From the NCBI GenBank assembly GCA_013396995.1, contig VWZP01005270.1, positions 1 through 64,000 on the forward strand: a DNA stretch of 64,000 bases. The letters are read 5' to 3'. The position numbers were made by a program, and so were the translations under genes. Every line of letters starts with the position of its first letter. Within the stretch, counting starts at the first letter, position 1. Under the pieces are notes generated by a model. The model saw nothing but the letters and a program-made list of their open reading frames with translations. It was not told the origin of the DNA and did not search any database. The stretch comes from Dicaeum eximium. Taxonomy: Eukaryota; Chordata; Aves; Passeriformes; Dicaeidae. This document shows, in pieces, positions 34,221-45,513 of the stretch.

Positions 34221-34320
34221 TCACAGAATATTTTGAGTTGTAAGGACACACAAGGATCATTGGATCCAACTCTCAAGTGAATGGCCCATAGGGGGATCAA
34301 ACCCACCAGCTTGGCTATAA
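34221..34320 (-). mobile_element. SINE fragment, TguSINE1-like (tRNA head, CR1 tail)
   Basis: On the minus strand a tRNA-type B box (GGTTTGATCCCCC, complement of 34291-34303) is followed by TATGGGCCATTCACTTGAGAG, then a CR1-style tail (GTTGGATCCAATGATCCTTG ... ATTCTGTGA). This order matches the songbird SINE family TguSINE1, a tRNA-Ile-derived SINE mobilised by CR1. The tRNA anticodon half and A box are missing or decayed. It is not a functional tRNA gene. Confidence 0.75.
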
Positions 34321-35171
34321 GGAGTTGTTGTAGGAAACAATACCCCCTTAATTAAAAGGTGATATGTAAACACATTAATAGAGCTTATCTGCCTTCTAAC
34401 TATGCCTCCTTCTTCACAGTGGTTACCACCTTTCTCTTGCAAGGATTTTTTGGTTTTGTTTTCTTGTCTTGTCATTTCCATACAGACACACACTAACAAC
34501 AGCACAATTGCAAAGCAGAATTTTTGCCATCTGGTCAAGGCCAGCAAATCTATCTGTAATGCAGCATGCTGCCACTTGCAGGAACTTTGCTTAAGCCACA
34601 CTTAGTGGTATCATAAGTGGTGTAAATGACACACCAGTAAATCAGTGCAAGTCAGCATGAAGGCAATTTAGATACTAGAAAGTATGGGTTATAACAGGAA
34701 AGAATCCAATTTAGGTATGCAGTATAATGGAATGTCGCGTAGCTGATTGATTCCATAAATTATAAATTTAGGCTCTAAAGTCAACAGTGTGTAAGTTTGC
34801 ATCTAATGGCACGCAACTTAAAACAAGGGTTTTTTCATACAAAACTCCCAAAAGCTTCATAGAAACAAAAGAGGAAGACTAATTTTAATGATGACCACAA
34901 TTGCAATCACAAAACAACAAAAAAACAGAACTCAAAGAGAACTGAATGTATGGTGTAGGAGCTGTGTGAAAAAATAGGGAAGCCTTGTTACATATGTTAT
35001 TTTTAAAACTAATAGATAGTTTGACTTTACTAATCTGCTGATGAATTCTGCTTTTCATTTCCATTTGGAAATTCATTTGAATTTCATTTCCATTTCCCAC
35101 AATACTGCTTTATGCTCTTAATTCCCCTAATTAAACCCATTGGTTTTGTAGCTACACTTAAACTAGACAGT
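34321..35171. other. Non-coding DNA, nothing assigned
   Basis: No supported gene or repeat. Confidence 0.5.
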
Positions 35172-35258
35172 TTAAAATAAAATAAAATAAAATAAAATAA
35201 AATAAAATAAAATAAAATAAAATAAAATAAAATAAAATAAAATAAAATAAAATAAAAA
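35172..35258. repeat. (TAAAA)n pentanucleotide microsatellite
   Basis: About 17 uninterrupted AAAAT/TAAAA units. No neighbouring SINE or LINE body explains it as a poly(A) tail. Confidence 0.95.
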
Positions 35259-38200
35259 TTGAACTAACCAGATTAAGCACACGGCATGTTAGGGTTCAAA
35301 CCCAAGGATTTTAGATTCTGCAAATGGTGGATATAGTTCACCCAACTTTAGGTGTCTATTCTTTCCCAGACCCTGAAGGGAAACATGTGTCTCCTGAGAG
35401 TGATCCTCCCTCCTTCCTGCAGTGGCCCAAAGTAGGGCCTTCCTGTGGCTCAGCCCAGTCTTCTCTGTTCACTTCAAAAGAAGCTCCAAGTCTGACTTCT
35501 TCATGGTGCCTTTCACATTTCCAGCCTGCAAAAGCCTGTTCTAGTCCAAGTTATGGCATATTTGTCAATTTGTTTAATAGTTAATCTATCCCAGTCTTAA
35601 GGAACTGGTAGAAAACTGTGGGTTAGGAAGTTAGGCTTGGGTTTACTGCCCTGAGCCAGGGCTCAGGAGGATGATGGAGGCTGTAGCTACATCAGCTTGA
35701 GTGTGGGATGATGAGATGGGATCTGTGGAGTGAGGTTGGTGGCCCTGAGGATCCAGTGGCCCTGTCACAGGGCTTTTGTGCAGTTCTGCCTCAGTGCTGT
35801 CGTGACCTCAGGCACAGCTGGTGGGAGCAGTGCAGGTGTAAGACCAGTCTGACAAGAGGAAGTGATGCTGTGGTTTGGTGGGTTACACTTAGGATCAAGC
35901 AAGAATATTGGAACAGGGCTAGAGCTTTTAAAACTCTGAAGGTTATAACTGTCCTCTAGCATGATGGAGGCCTTGTATGCTCCTGCTGATGAGGGAAAAT
36001 TATTGAAACCTCCTTTTTGAGTAGTTCACTCTTTGATAAGGTGACTTTCACAGAACAGAATTCCCTATTTCTGCTTCAGTTCTAAGCCTGGATAGCAGAC
36101 ACTGCCTACATTTTGTTTTCTGTTCCCGTTTCTGATGTTTTTTGGAAAAGTGATTTTTGGAAAACACTACAACTTTGCCTCTCATATCCATGACTTAGCA
36201 CTTAGAAATAGCGCTAAAAGTCTGCTGTTCTGGGCAGCCAGCTGGGAAAGGATTATCATATACTACACTCTGTGAACTAATAAAGTATATAAACAGCTTC
36301 TTTTTTCCCTATGCTTTTATATAATTTATTCTTATCACAGTTTTGTGTGACAGTAACAAACTACAAGAAATTTATGTTCAGTTTTGTCTTCAGTATTTAG
36401 CAATTTTTCAAATTTTTCTTTTAAGTGGCACCTTCAGCAAAATTGCCAGGCAGGCATTCCGTTTATGACAAGATGATGGAAGAGGAACATAGTTAAAGCC
36501 AAATAACAGCAGGGATCTACCTCAGGTGTCATTGTTGTAATGTCTGCCCAGGTGTCTAGTCAAAAAGACCGATTCATTTTTGGCATTTAGCTCTTCTCTG
36601 TGAAAGGTCTATGTGAGAAGTCATGATAAATGAGGCTGAGGTTTAACAAATGTTCACCACGAGGGAAAACACAATCTTGTGAGTCAGAGCCCAGCAGCAG
36701 GTAAAGGCCAAGGAGAAAATGTGCTTTATTCTGAGAGATTTTCATGGGCTGACTCAAAAGTTGCTTGCCTGCTGTGGTTCAACTTTATGATATCTTATGC
36801 ACCTTGCCCTGCTCTCTCTTCTTACTGTGGTTGAAGGTGCTTTAAGCCACAGGTATTTTGTAGAGAAAAAATGGCGTTGTTGCACAGCTAAAGAAGCATC
36901 ACTGCTTAGGGGGAAGAAATTGTGAGAAAAGTGTAATTTCTTTTGGCACCACCTGCTTTCTTGTAAGTCAAAATAAATGCAAACTAAGAAGGGCAGCACT
37001 GAAGAGCAGTACAGTGGAGGTGCTGCTGCAGGGCAGCTGACACAAGCTCTGACCTCTAGCCCATTATTGTGTCTTCACAGATCTTGTCTCCTTCTTCAGC
37101 ACATATGGGCCTGTTTGATGAATAGCTGTATTCATTTGATCAATTTAGCTGTTTCTTAGATAAAAACATTTGCTGCTTTCTCCCAAAGCCAAGCTTTTGG
37201 TAAGTTGTATGACTGTCTTAAATGTCTCTTACCAAATTGTGCTATTTTCTTCCATCATATCAGTGTTTCATCTGCTTTTGGTACCTACTTGATACTATGT
37301 TTTCCATGGTTTTTTTTTTCTTTAATTTGGGGTCCAAATCATTAGGAAAAACATTAGATTATATTAACTTTTTTTGGTAATTGAAGATATAGTGTATCAG
37401 TTAATTAATATGGGAGGTACCTAAAATTGATTTTCTAGTTATAAAAAGGCTGAAAATATAAAATATGATCAGTGCTGTTAAATAAAAGGATGCAGACAAA
37501 TAGAATAAAATGCTAATACTTGTATGCTATCTTTACTAGGGAATCTTGATTTGGAAGGCTGGCGGCAAATTAATGTTGATCCAGCTATATGCCATTGATC
37601 ATTTCAATAGAAATGGAGTTTGGTGGAAAAAGACTATTGCTCTTGGTAAAAGATCTGTTCTCAGTTTAATCACAGACAAAATATAGGTTTTACTTTTTAA
37701 ACATAAAATTAGCACTTCTCTCCCAAAATATTGAATTACAGAAGATTGGACCAGAATTCTCCTCTTATTACCAGTGTGCCTAAATTATTACATTTTCTGA
37801 CTGTGTTGAATGTCTTCCTATTCCAAATAAATCTTTCAAAAGTGGTAATGCTTCCTTGAAATACTTGAAGTTCAGTAAAAAGTTATATTTTAATAAAAAC
37901 AAAAAATTGATTTTCAAATGAGCCATCTATTGATGCAACAGAGAAAGCAGGCCAAGGTTTGTCAGTAATGGACACATTTATGTGCATTACCTGCATTTTT
38001 CCATATTTTCAACTGCTGTTTACTGATTGTTAAGGGGCTGGAGAAGGTTGAGTTGAATTTAAGTCTACTGCATTTCCATCTTCACCAGTCAAGGGTTTAA
38101 CTGATTTAAATAAATAGAAGGATTAGCTGAAGGTCTTAGCCAGCTTCATAAAGCTTCTTCTAATTTTTTGTGACTGAATCCTGGATAATAATCCTGGATA

Positions 38201-40340
38201 ATAATAAATAAGTCACACTGACCTTTGTCTTCTTCCTTCTGCCGCATCTGTTGAAGTACTTAAAGAAATGAAGATCTTATTTGGGCTTTTTCTGAAGGAA
38301 GTCCTGGCTTCTGGCATTTTAAATGCAATTTCTAGATTTGCCAACCAGTATTTCAACTGCTGATCAATATTTGTATGTATGACCTGAACTGAACTCAAAC
38401 ATAGCCTAATAGATTGCTTGACCAGCTCAAGGAGAAATTTTATTTTTTAGCTATCTGTCAGTTCCTATGTGACTTCCCACTGAGATTGCTGGAAAACATT
38501 ATGCTCTGTTTTACAAGGTTAAACATGTAAAAATCCTGTTGCTGGTCTTTAGCCATACATTAAGATTGTGGGATGCTGCTGCTCTGATGTTATGTATCCA
38601 GAGAGCTTCATTTCTGAGCACTCCCTAAATGGAATAATCTGCATTGTTTATAGGGTCATGGGTCAGGGTTGCAGTGTTGAACACAGTCTATCTTGTCACC
38701 ATCTCACTTGCGTCAATTTAAATGGTTTATTATTTATGCGTCGTTACACACTCATTATTTAGCATCAGCTTTTTTGTCTTATTATTAATTTTTGACCACT
38801 TTGGTAAAAGGTGCTGTAGTTGGTCCACTCAAACAGTGCCAACTGTCAAAATAAACTAACTGCAAGATTGAATAAACAAGCTGATTATGTTTAGCTTAGA
38901 ATCAAAAGATTATTTTTTTCTTATGAGAAGCCTAAAACTTGCTTGTTAGTTTTATATTTTTTGTTTGTTTCTCTAAGCAAGATTACATTAAAAAAAAATG
39001 GAGCTAAGAACATGAGAGTGCTTCAAGCATGAGTTAAACTGCCAGTGGTAGTGACATGGACTTTGTTAATTCTCCGAGAGTGATGAAATAGGAAACCCCT
39101 GACAGTCTTCTTAGAAAGCCACATGTCCTTGCTCATGTGGGTAAGACACTGAACTGCTGCTTTAATATCACTAAAGGTAGTAACTGTATTTCTGAGGAAA
39201 AAAGATTTATGATCCCATTCTATTAAGAAATATAGAACTCTTGCACACTCAGAAATGAGTTTAAACAGAATCTGCTGAGGGAATGAATCAGTTGCTGTAG
39301 CTGCCACAAATTCTTGCTAATCGACCCTTTCAATTTTTTGCTGGATGAGGTAGATCTCTACATCTCCTTGTGAAATACAGTATATCAGATACTGCTGCCC
39401 TACATATATCTGGTCTTAAAAGTGTCTCTTTAATCTTCAGATTTTCCATGCAAAAATCCCAAACACCTAAATGGTCTAGATAAACATCCCTAGCAGATTT
39501 CACATAAGCTGCACAACAAAATTCCTAATAGATTCTCCCAAACATGCTGTGCATTAGGGCAGTGGAAAAAGGTCAGAAAGTTAGACAAATATGTAATCAC
39601 CGTTCTCAGATTAATTTCTGCAATTACAACACAGTGAAGAGAAAATATGAGTTTGCAGAGCTCTAAACGTTTGAAATTGATTTAGCCAGAATAAATACAT
39701 TCTTCAGTAAGTGCTTTCCTATGTGCAAGTAAGATTCAAGTTTTTGTGACATATGAGGAAGAACTATATTGATTTAATCAACTATTTTACTATGACTGCC
39801 ACTCACAAAATATGCTGCTATTTTTTGGTATGTCAGTATTTATTCAGTAAGGGCACTGGGATTGCTAATTAATTGCATACAATAAACAAAGAGAGTAACA
39901 GCTGCTGCTTTTGATTTTCATCAAACTCTTCATAGATTCATGTTGAAGATTATTTTCTTCCACAAACACACCGAGGAATTTTTATTGCCTTAATTTGGGG
40001 GCAGTCTGAGGCATCTTGACGTCTAATTATTTTTCAGTGAGTGGAATAGTCATCACTCTCTAAAATTCTGAGCTCTACAAGATCATTTGATGATTACTGA
40101 AACTGTTGGCTTGTGATCATGATTTTAATAGAGAACTAATCAGATACAGAAATAATTTTTTAAAAAAAGCAACATCTGTTTCACATGTTTGTTTTCTACC
40201 ACAGTTCCATGTGCTTACTTTCTTGGTCTCTTACTCTCAGAATATGCACACTTTAACCTCTGCTTGCTGTAAGTGCTTTTGTATCAGTGGAAACAACACT
40301 TACTTTATGGTGCAGAGCAAATTCATTAATTAATTTTCCT
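35259..40340. other. Non-coding DNA, nothing assigned
   Basis: Five kilobases of AT-rich sequence. No frame over 94 codons, and none with a recognisable domain. A short direct duplication (ATCCTGGATAATA, about 38,181-38,205) is the only local structure noted. Confidence 0.55.
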
Positions 40341-40346
40341 TTTCCC

Positions 40347-41273
40347 TGTTGGTTCTCGCTTTGTGGGGAACTCCTCTGGCTAGCTTGGGACCCTGGCAAC
40401 ACCAACAAGGACAAAAGCAAAAGTTGAGAGATGGTCTTTTTTCTTGGGACCAAGGTTCCACAGCTTTAATGTAGAACAACTCTGGGAGAAGAAAAAGAGA
40501 GGGCACCTCGTGGTGGGAGATTTTAAGCCTGGGGGGAGGGAGGATGTCCTAGGGTGACGGTGCCTCGTATCCCAAATCGTTCTTTGGAGTTTGTTGTGTC
40601 TGGCGGTTTTCCCTTCCGCCCCGCCCCCCCCACGTCCTCTCGGCGGGACGCTGCCGCGGCTTCCTGTTTTTTGCTCTCAGGGTGGCTGCTGCGCTTGCTT
40701 TCGGCTTTGGCCACCTCGGCTCTGCTTGCTTTCTGCTTGCTTTTTGCTGGCTGTTTTGCTGCTCTCTCTCTCTCTCTTCCTTTCTTTCTTTCTTCCCCGT
40801 CACCGAAGATCATCAAACCGGCTCAGGACCCGCTCTGGGAACGTGAGTCTGCAGAAGAAGCTCAGCGCCCTCCCTTCACAGCAACTGCCTGAGTAACATC
40901 TGGGGCTGTTTTTTTCCTTTCCTGTGTTGGGGAGTGTTATTTGTAAATAAACAGGGTTTTTCCCACTTTCCTCCGAGGATTTCCTTCCCGACCCTGGGGT
41001 TGGGGGAAGCAGGGGGGAGGAGGTTTGCTTTCCAGGGGACTCCTTGTGGAGGATTTTTCCCTAATCTGTCCCAAACCAGGACAGAGGAGGAGGAAAGGAA
41101 CTACATCCAATGGGATAGAACTGATGGGAGGGGAGAAGGGAGGAACCAAGCCAAGGAGGAAGACACCACCACATAACTTGGGGGGAGGGGGGGTACCGAA
41201 CAAACCATGTGATACAAACAAACCACCCAGTGCAAAACAATTGAGTAAACTAACTATATAGTGCAATACAACA
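40347..41273 (-). repeat. ERV2 3' LTR, interrupted by a solo LTR
   Basis: Plus-strand ends TGTTGGTTCTC and GCAATACAACA form the TGTTG/CAACA inverted ends of the LTR. Without the nested element and its duplicated 5 bp, it is about 383 bp and aligns throughout with the 5' LTR. On the minus strand a polyadenylation signal ACATTAAAGC lies near 40,463-40,472. Confidence 0.9.
40545..41083 (+). mobile_element. Nested solo LTR, TGTCC...GGACA family (copy 3), 5-bp TSD gagga
   Basis: Starts TGTCCTAGGGTGACGG and ends CCCAAACCAGGACA, flanked by GAGGA (40540-40544 and 41084-41088). This is the most complete of the three copies in the window at 539 bp, with a GC-rich centre, a CT-rich tract near 40,760-40,795 and AATAAA at about 40,946-40,951. 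It lies within the ERV2 3' LTR and is therefore younger than ERV2. Several long frames on both strands (40,523-41,281) merely reflect its GC-rich composition. Confidence 0.93.
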
Positions 41274-41293
41274 CATCCCACTTTTTTTTTCTT
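41274..41293 (-). promoter_or_regulatory. ERV2 polypurine tract
   Basis: On the minus strand a purine run (AAGAAAAAAAAAGTGGGATG) lies directly before the 3' LTR, the plus-strand priming site. It agrees with the orientation given by the genes. Confidence 0.8.
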
Positions 41294-41444
41294 AAAATAA
41301 AGTTAAAAGAAAAGTGCCAGGCCTATTCTGATTCAGAATATAAATTTGTTCACTACTTATGACTTGTGGGTGAGTTAGGTTGCTTTTGGTCCACAAACTC
41401 TGTGGTTGACTTCTGCAGTAGCAAGGATTAAACTGTTGATAGCT

Positions 41445-42035
41445 TTAAAAATAAAGCAACGTAGAACTTTGAATGCTAAAACAATTAGGAGAAAAACAAC
41501 AAATAGCAACAGAACTGTTTTTAACTATTGAAGTCCACCACCCTGAGAATCCCCAGTCCTTGAACAGTCCCCTGAACCAGTCTTCAGATTCTTGTTTAAC
41601 TTCTCCGATCAAGCTTTTTATTTCTCTGAGAGCTGTGTGGATGTTAGGTGCTTTCGAGGTTAAGTTCAAGCAACAAAGTCCTTCAAATTCCTGGCACTCG
41701 TGTCCATGCAGCAGCAGGAGGAAATCTATGGCTGCATGATTTTGGAGTGTGGCCTGCCTGGTAATCTCCTTGTCCTCTAGGAGGGAGCTGATGGCTGGAG
41801 ATATCAAGTTTGCTTGTTTCACCACCCAGCACTCTAGGTAGCCCAATTAACCTAGAGCTTTGCCTGCTGTGACCCATGGAAGGAACAGGGATGCAGCAAT
41901 TCTTTTTGACTTGGCCCAATGAAAAATTTCTGAATTGCAGTTTGGGTCCAAATTGTCAGCACTCCTCTTTCGAATTTTGTTGGCTGAATTGTTTTTTCGA
42001 ATCCATTTGCCAATCAAGGTTTGGTTGGGTGCCAA
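41445..42035 (-). pseudogene. env: ERV2 env transmembrane subunit, one stop
   Basis: The minus-strand frame from 42035 to 41445 encodes the end of the surface subunit, a basic cleavage site of furin type (KSKR, near 41,910-41,925), a hydrophobic fusion-peptide region, and the transmembrane subunit. It is broken by a single in-frame TAA (41847-41849). In the downstream frame (41445-41846) the immunosuppressive-type segment begins LQNHAA at residue 34. The disulfide loop CX6CC is intact (Cys51, Cys58, Cys59), followed by an N-glycosylation site (Asn61-Leu-Thr) and a Trp-rich membrane-proximal segment. A clean membrane anchor is not obvious after residue 100. In the family this subunit drives membrane fusion; this copy cannot be made whole. 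Confidence 0.87.
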
Positions 42036-42112
42036 CAGGGAAAACCACCCGATGGTACATGGCCCTCCTAAAAGCTGAGATAGGATTCCTGCCCATGCCC
42101 AATCTCCACAAA

Positions 42113-42757
42113 TTAGGACAGACCCCTAGGGAGGTTTTTGGGATGTGAATGGTATGGGTTGTCTGGTGTAACGTGGATTAAAATATTACACCACCTTTTG
42201 GTGGTGAATTCTTCTCGATATTGCAGTAGGTTATTAAAGGCTTTAGTGTTGGATAATGGGCTGAAGACAAAGTGAATGCAGTATGGTGCCGGGGAGGAAC
42301 CCAATAGCTCTAATTCTTGGGGTTCCTGAGCTGCTCTGGGCAAATTTGGTAGCCTCTCCTCTATGGGGTTTTTAATCATTACAGCCCACCGCTGACAGTT
42401 TTCTTGTTGTAGGATGTTGTACGGTTTGGGACCTGGGTCACGCATAGGTGTGTCAAAACTGGCTGGATACTCTCCAGCTTGCAATGGAATCCCTACCAAG
42501 CAGGTAGACATAGGGTCTCTTGCTGCTGCAGTGGACAGGCATATATTTTCTTGTTGCAGCGTTTGTGCCAGGGTCACCCAGATGTTTTGGCATGGCTGAG
42601 GGACGATCCACGCAGCTGTCAGACTCAGCGTGAACAAGCTCAGCGTGAATAGGCTCAGCGTGAATAGGCTCAGCGTGAGCAGGCTCAGCGTGAACAGGAT
42701 TATAACCTCATCGTGAGGTTGAGTGGGAGGTAAGTTTTTTTCTAAAAAGAATAACAA
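42113..42757 (-). pseudogene. env: ERV2 env signal peptide and surface subunit, N-terminal part
   Basis: A 214-codon frame on the minus strand. Residues 1-20 are a short polar leader. Residues 21-45 are five near-identical pentapeptides of the form L(F/L)TLS, forming an unusually repetitive hydrophobic signal-peptide core. Mature surface subunit follows, with conserved-looking WVTLA, CLS and TCLVGIPL blocks at about residues 60-92 that recur in avian retroviral envelopes. The frame ends at 42113, and the remaining surface domain is out of frame until 42035. The first codon is TTG; an ATG two bases upstream is in another frame, so the start is uncertain. In the family this domain binds the receptor. 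Confidence 0.8.
42623..42697. repeat. 15-bp tandem repeat in the env leader
   Basis: Five copies of a 15-bp unit (plus strand AGGCTCAGCGTGAAT with minor variants). Because 15 is a multiple of 3, the repeat keeps frame and encodes the pentapeptide array of the env signal peptide. Confidence 0.9.
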
Positions 42758-42759
42758 AC

Positions 42760-43212
42760 ATTTTTAAAACCTATTAAAAGTCAGGGGTCTGTTGGAATGT
42801 AACCTTTTTCCAGTGGTGTCTTCTTTTGTAAGCGACAGCTGCTTGTTTTTCATCCCCTTCTGCTGGTGCTGGATTTTTGGGCACAAAAGGTTTTACCCAC
42901 TTTTGGGGTATCCAACACGGGCCTCTGGGGGTGAATATGCACGCTAGCCATATCCCCAGGTAACGAGCTCAAAAGGACCTTTGGTTTCCCAAGTTTCTGG
43001 GTCCTTAATTAGGATTGGTGGACGCTGCAACAACTTAAACTGATTATTGCTGTTAAAGTAACGTACCACCAGAGGACTCGAATTTTCAAATGAACTGTTC
43101 AGAAAATTAATTGTAAACGTGACTTTGCAGAGCTTTTATTGTGGTGACATCCACGCTGTCGAACTGCTCTGCCTAGCCAAGACTTGTTTGAGCATCTGGT
43201 GGGCATGCTCAA
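42760..43212 (-). pseudogene. pol: ERV2 integrase C-terminal part (frameshifted)
   Basis: After the frameshift that ends the upstream frame at 43213, the minus strand continues in another phase with an integrase catalytic-glutamate region (a block around 43,160-43,200 rich in His, Pro and Ala). Further on, near 42,880-42,990, is the beta-barrel (SH3-like) DNA-binding domain, recognisable from a GPFELVTWG block. A basic tail ends about 42,790. Further phase changes occur between. In retroviruses this part binds DNA during integration. The C-terminus stops just before the env start, as is usual. Confidence 0.65.
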
Positions 43213-44223
43213 TCACAGCTTGATCTGTGGGGGAGTGGGGGATGCCTGTCTTATGCTCCACTGCTGGACAAACTCTAGGAACTCCTTGGATGCATGAGCT
43301 GGGACGTTGTCAGTCTTAATTTCTCTAAGGATCCCCAGCACTGAAAAGGCTTGCACTCGGTATTGTTTGACATGCGCAGCCCTTTCCCCTGCCTGGGCAG
43401 AGGCATAAACCGCACCTGAATATGTGTCAATGCTTACAAGCACATATTTAAGGAAACCAAAACTGGAAATGTGTGTAATGTCTGTTTGCCACACTTCGCA
43501 GGTCCCAAGGCCTTGAGGTTTAACTCCAATACCCAGCGATGGCATGGCCTGGAGGTGGCAACTGGGACAGGTAGCCACAGTGGCTCGATCCTGGCTCCAT
43601 GTTAGCTGGAACTGACAGACTAGACCCGGTACCTTCTGATGGTATTGCTGGTGACTTAGCTTTGCTTGTTGGAATACATCTGGAAGGCATGCCATTTCTG
43701 CTGGGGTGGCAAGGGAATCTGCTATGCGATTACCTTCTGCGATTTCTCCTGGCAAATCAGTATGTGACCTCACATGCATCACATAGAATGGATGCTCTTG
43801 ATGTGAAACGAAATAAATTAGTTTTGAGAGCAACCTGAAGAGATGCTTGTTCTTCCTGGCTTTGAGAACAGCCTGCTCCACCCTGGACACTACTCCCACC
43901 ACATAGGCTGAGTTGGTGACCAAACTAATTTGCTCCGAGAACTTCTCAAAGGCTCTCACGACTGTGGCCAGTTTGGCGACCTGGGGTGATCCATCCACAA
44001 CCTCAACATCAGCTTCCCATTGTTGAGTCTGGGGATTTCTCCAAGTCATCACCAACTTATGGGACGCCCCGGACGCATCAGTGAGCACTGAGAGCTCTGA
44101 GCGGCCTAAGACTCCTTTTCTCAGGAGGAATGAGGTGGAATTCCTCAAGAAACAATTAGTGTGATGGGGCATGGACTGATATTTGTCCACTGTAGCAGTC
44201 CAGAGATAGTTGGAGGTTGGCAT
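43213..44223 (-). pseudogene. pol: ERV2 RNase H and integrase N-terminal/core
   Basis: The longest open frame of the window (336 codons, minus strand). Residues 43-170 are RNase H, residues 180-225 the integrase zinc-binding domain with His191, His195, Cys219 and Cys222 (HX3H...CX2C) intact, and residues 240-320 the integrase core with Asp248 (WQTD) and Asp305 (KTDN). RNase H keeps the first (Asp49) and last (Asp169) acidic residues, but the family's Glu is Lys84 and the middle Asp is Asn104, so its active site is dead. Val307 stands where integrases have Gly. A one-base shift near 43,250 sends the frame to a stop before the third integrase acidic residue. The region between 44,223 and 44,337 is the RT-RNase H connection in another phase. 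Confidence 0.88.
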
Positions 44224-44336
44224 TGCTCTGGAGCAGGTGCTCGAACATCTCTTTGGTCAACCTCTGAGGAGAGTTCTTTCCCTCATTAGAAAGTTTGACT
44301 GGGAGGTGAATACACACAAAATCACAACCAGCTAGC

Positions 44337-45473
44337 TCACACAGTCTCATCCTGGCTTTCCAGATCAGCTGAACTATTAACTCTTGTGGTTGTATAATGG
44401 TTTTGGATCACTGGTGGGGAAGGAAAACCCACTCTATGATTCAGTGAATCCTTCTGCCCTTTGATCCATTGAAATATCAAGCCATGCAAGTGTGGTAGCT
44501 TTCCTGGGCCAATGACTTTGAAAGGCAGCTTGAGCTCATAACAATGAACCAACCTCTCAGTCAAAGCCTTCTGTGCTTTTTTGATTGCAGCTTTTGCCTC
44601 TGGGGTCAGTTCCCTGGGAAAATCTAACTCTCTCTCCCCCTTCAATAAATTGTGGAGGGGATCTAGGTCCTCCTTGGTGAGACCTAGCCAGGGCCTGACA
44701 CAGTTCAAAGACCCACACAGGGAATGGAGATCCACTAGGGTTTTGGGATCACTATCAATTTCCAGTTTCTGTGGAACAACAGTCCGCGCAGGCATCTCCA
44801 AACCCAGGTACTTCCAAGGTGGCACCCTTTGAACTTTGTCTTCCTGCAGTTGAAATCAGCAGAGATAAAAACTTTAACCACTAAGTTAAGTGTGTGTTGG
44901 AGTACTGTCATCGGGGGCACACACAAGCACGTCATCCATGTAGTGGAGGATGACAGCTTCCCTTTTTTAGGCATGCACTGGGGACAGCAATGAAGCCACG
45001 TACCACTGGCAGATGGAAGGACTGCATTTCATGCCCTGAGGCAATACTTTCCAGTGGTAGTGTTTCACTGGGGCCTCTTGATTGATGGTAGGAACTGAGA
45101 AGGCAAACTGTGGGGCGTCTTCTGGGTGTAGGAGAATTTGGAAGAAACAGTCCTTGATGTCCAAGACAGCCAATTGCCAGTTTCAAGGAAACATTGCTGG
45201 GGAAGGCATCCCTGGTTGGAGTGACCCCATGTCCTCAATTACTTTGTTTATTTCCTGGAGGTCAGGGAGGAGCAGCCACTTTTCCTTCCCTGGCTTTTTT
45301 ATTACAAAGACCAGAGAATTCCAAGGCCTGGTTGTCTCTTCTATCTGGCCTTTAGCCAATTGCTCTTCTACTAGCTTCTCGAGCGCCTTAAGCTTTTCCT
45401 TGCTGAGTGGCCACTGACTTACCCAGACTGGGGTATCATCCAGCCATGTTAACTTGTGGGTAGGGTGCTCCAC
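44337..45473 (-). pseudogene. pol: ERV2 reverse transcriptase (several frames)
   Basis: Retroviral reverse transcriptase split over at least four frames. Fingers: 45183-45473 (a PLSKEKLKAL-type start, then a RPWNSLVFVIKK block, then LPDLQEIN). Palm: about 44,967-45,180 (LDIKDCFFQI carries the first catalytic Asp; VLPQGMK follows). The catalytic YMDD is at 44931-44942 and is intact. Thumb and connection: 44337-44825 (PWKYLGL block, a GSLNCVRPWLGL block, basic helix). Frameshifts lie near 45,175, 44,960 and 44,830. The family enzyme copies the RNA genome into DNA in the cytoplasm. YMDD and the LPQG motif place it in class II-like pol. It cannot be translated as one chain. Confidence 0.88.
44931..44942 (-). 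other. YMDD catalytic motif of ERV2 reverse transcriptase
   Basis: On the minus strand TACATGGATGAC encodes YMDD, flanked by hydrophobic residues (HYMDDVLV). It is the polymerase active site and one of the few catalytic motifs in this provirus still intact. Confidence 0.9.
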
Positions 45474-45513
45474 AGTGGCCGCCTCTAAAAATCCTGGGGT
45501 GTCTTAGGGATAA

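Noticed and set aside
34221..34320. tRNA gene
   Set aside because: Only a B-box-like half is present, followed by a CR1 tail. The acceptor and anticodon arms are missing, so it is a SINE fragment.
36700..36760. LTR signalled by CTTTATTCTGAG (minus AATAAA)
   Set aside because: No TATA box, TG...CA ends or TSD at suitable distances.
40523..41281. Several 80-114 codon frames on both strands
   Set aside because: They lie in the GC-rich centre of a nested solo LTR and its host LTR. Overlap on both strands and low complexity indicate chance.
42623..42697. CRISPR-like array
   Set aside because: Units are contiguous 15-mers without spacers inside a retroviral gene in a vertebrate genome.
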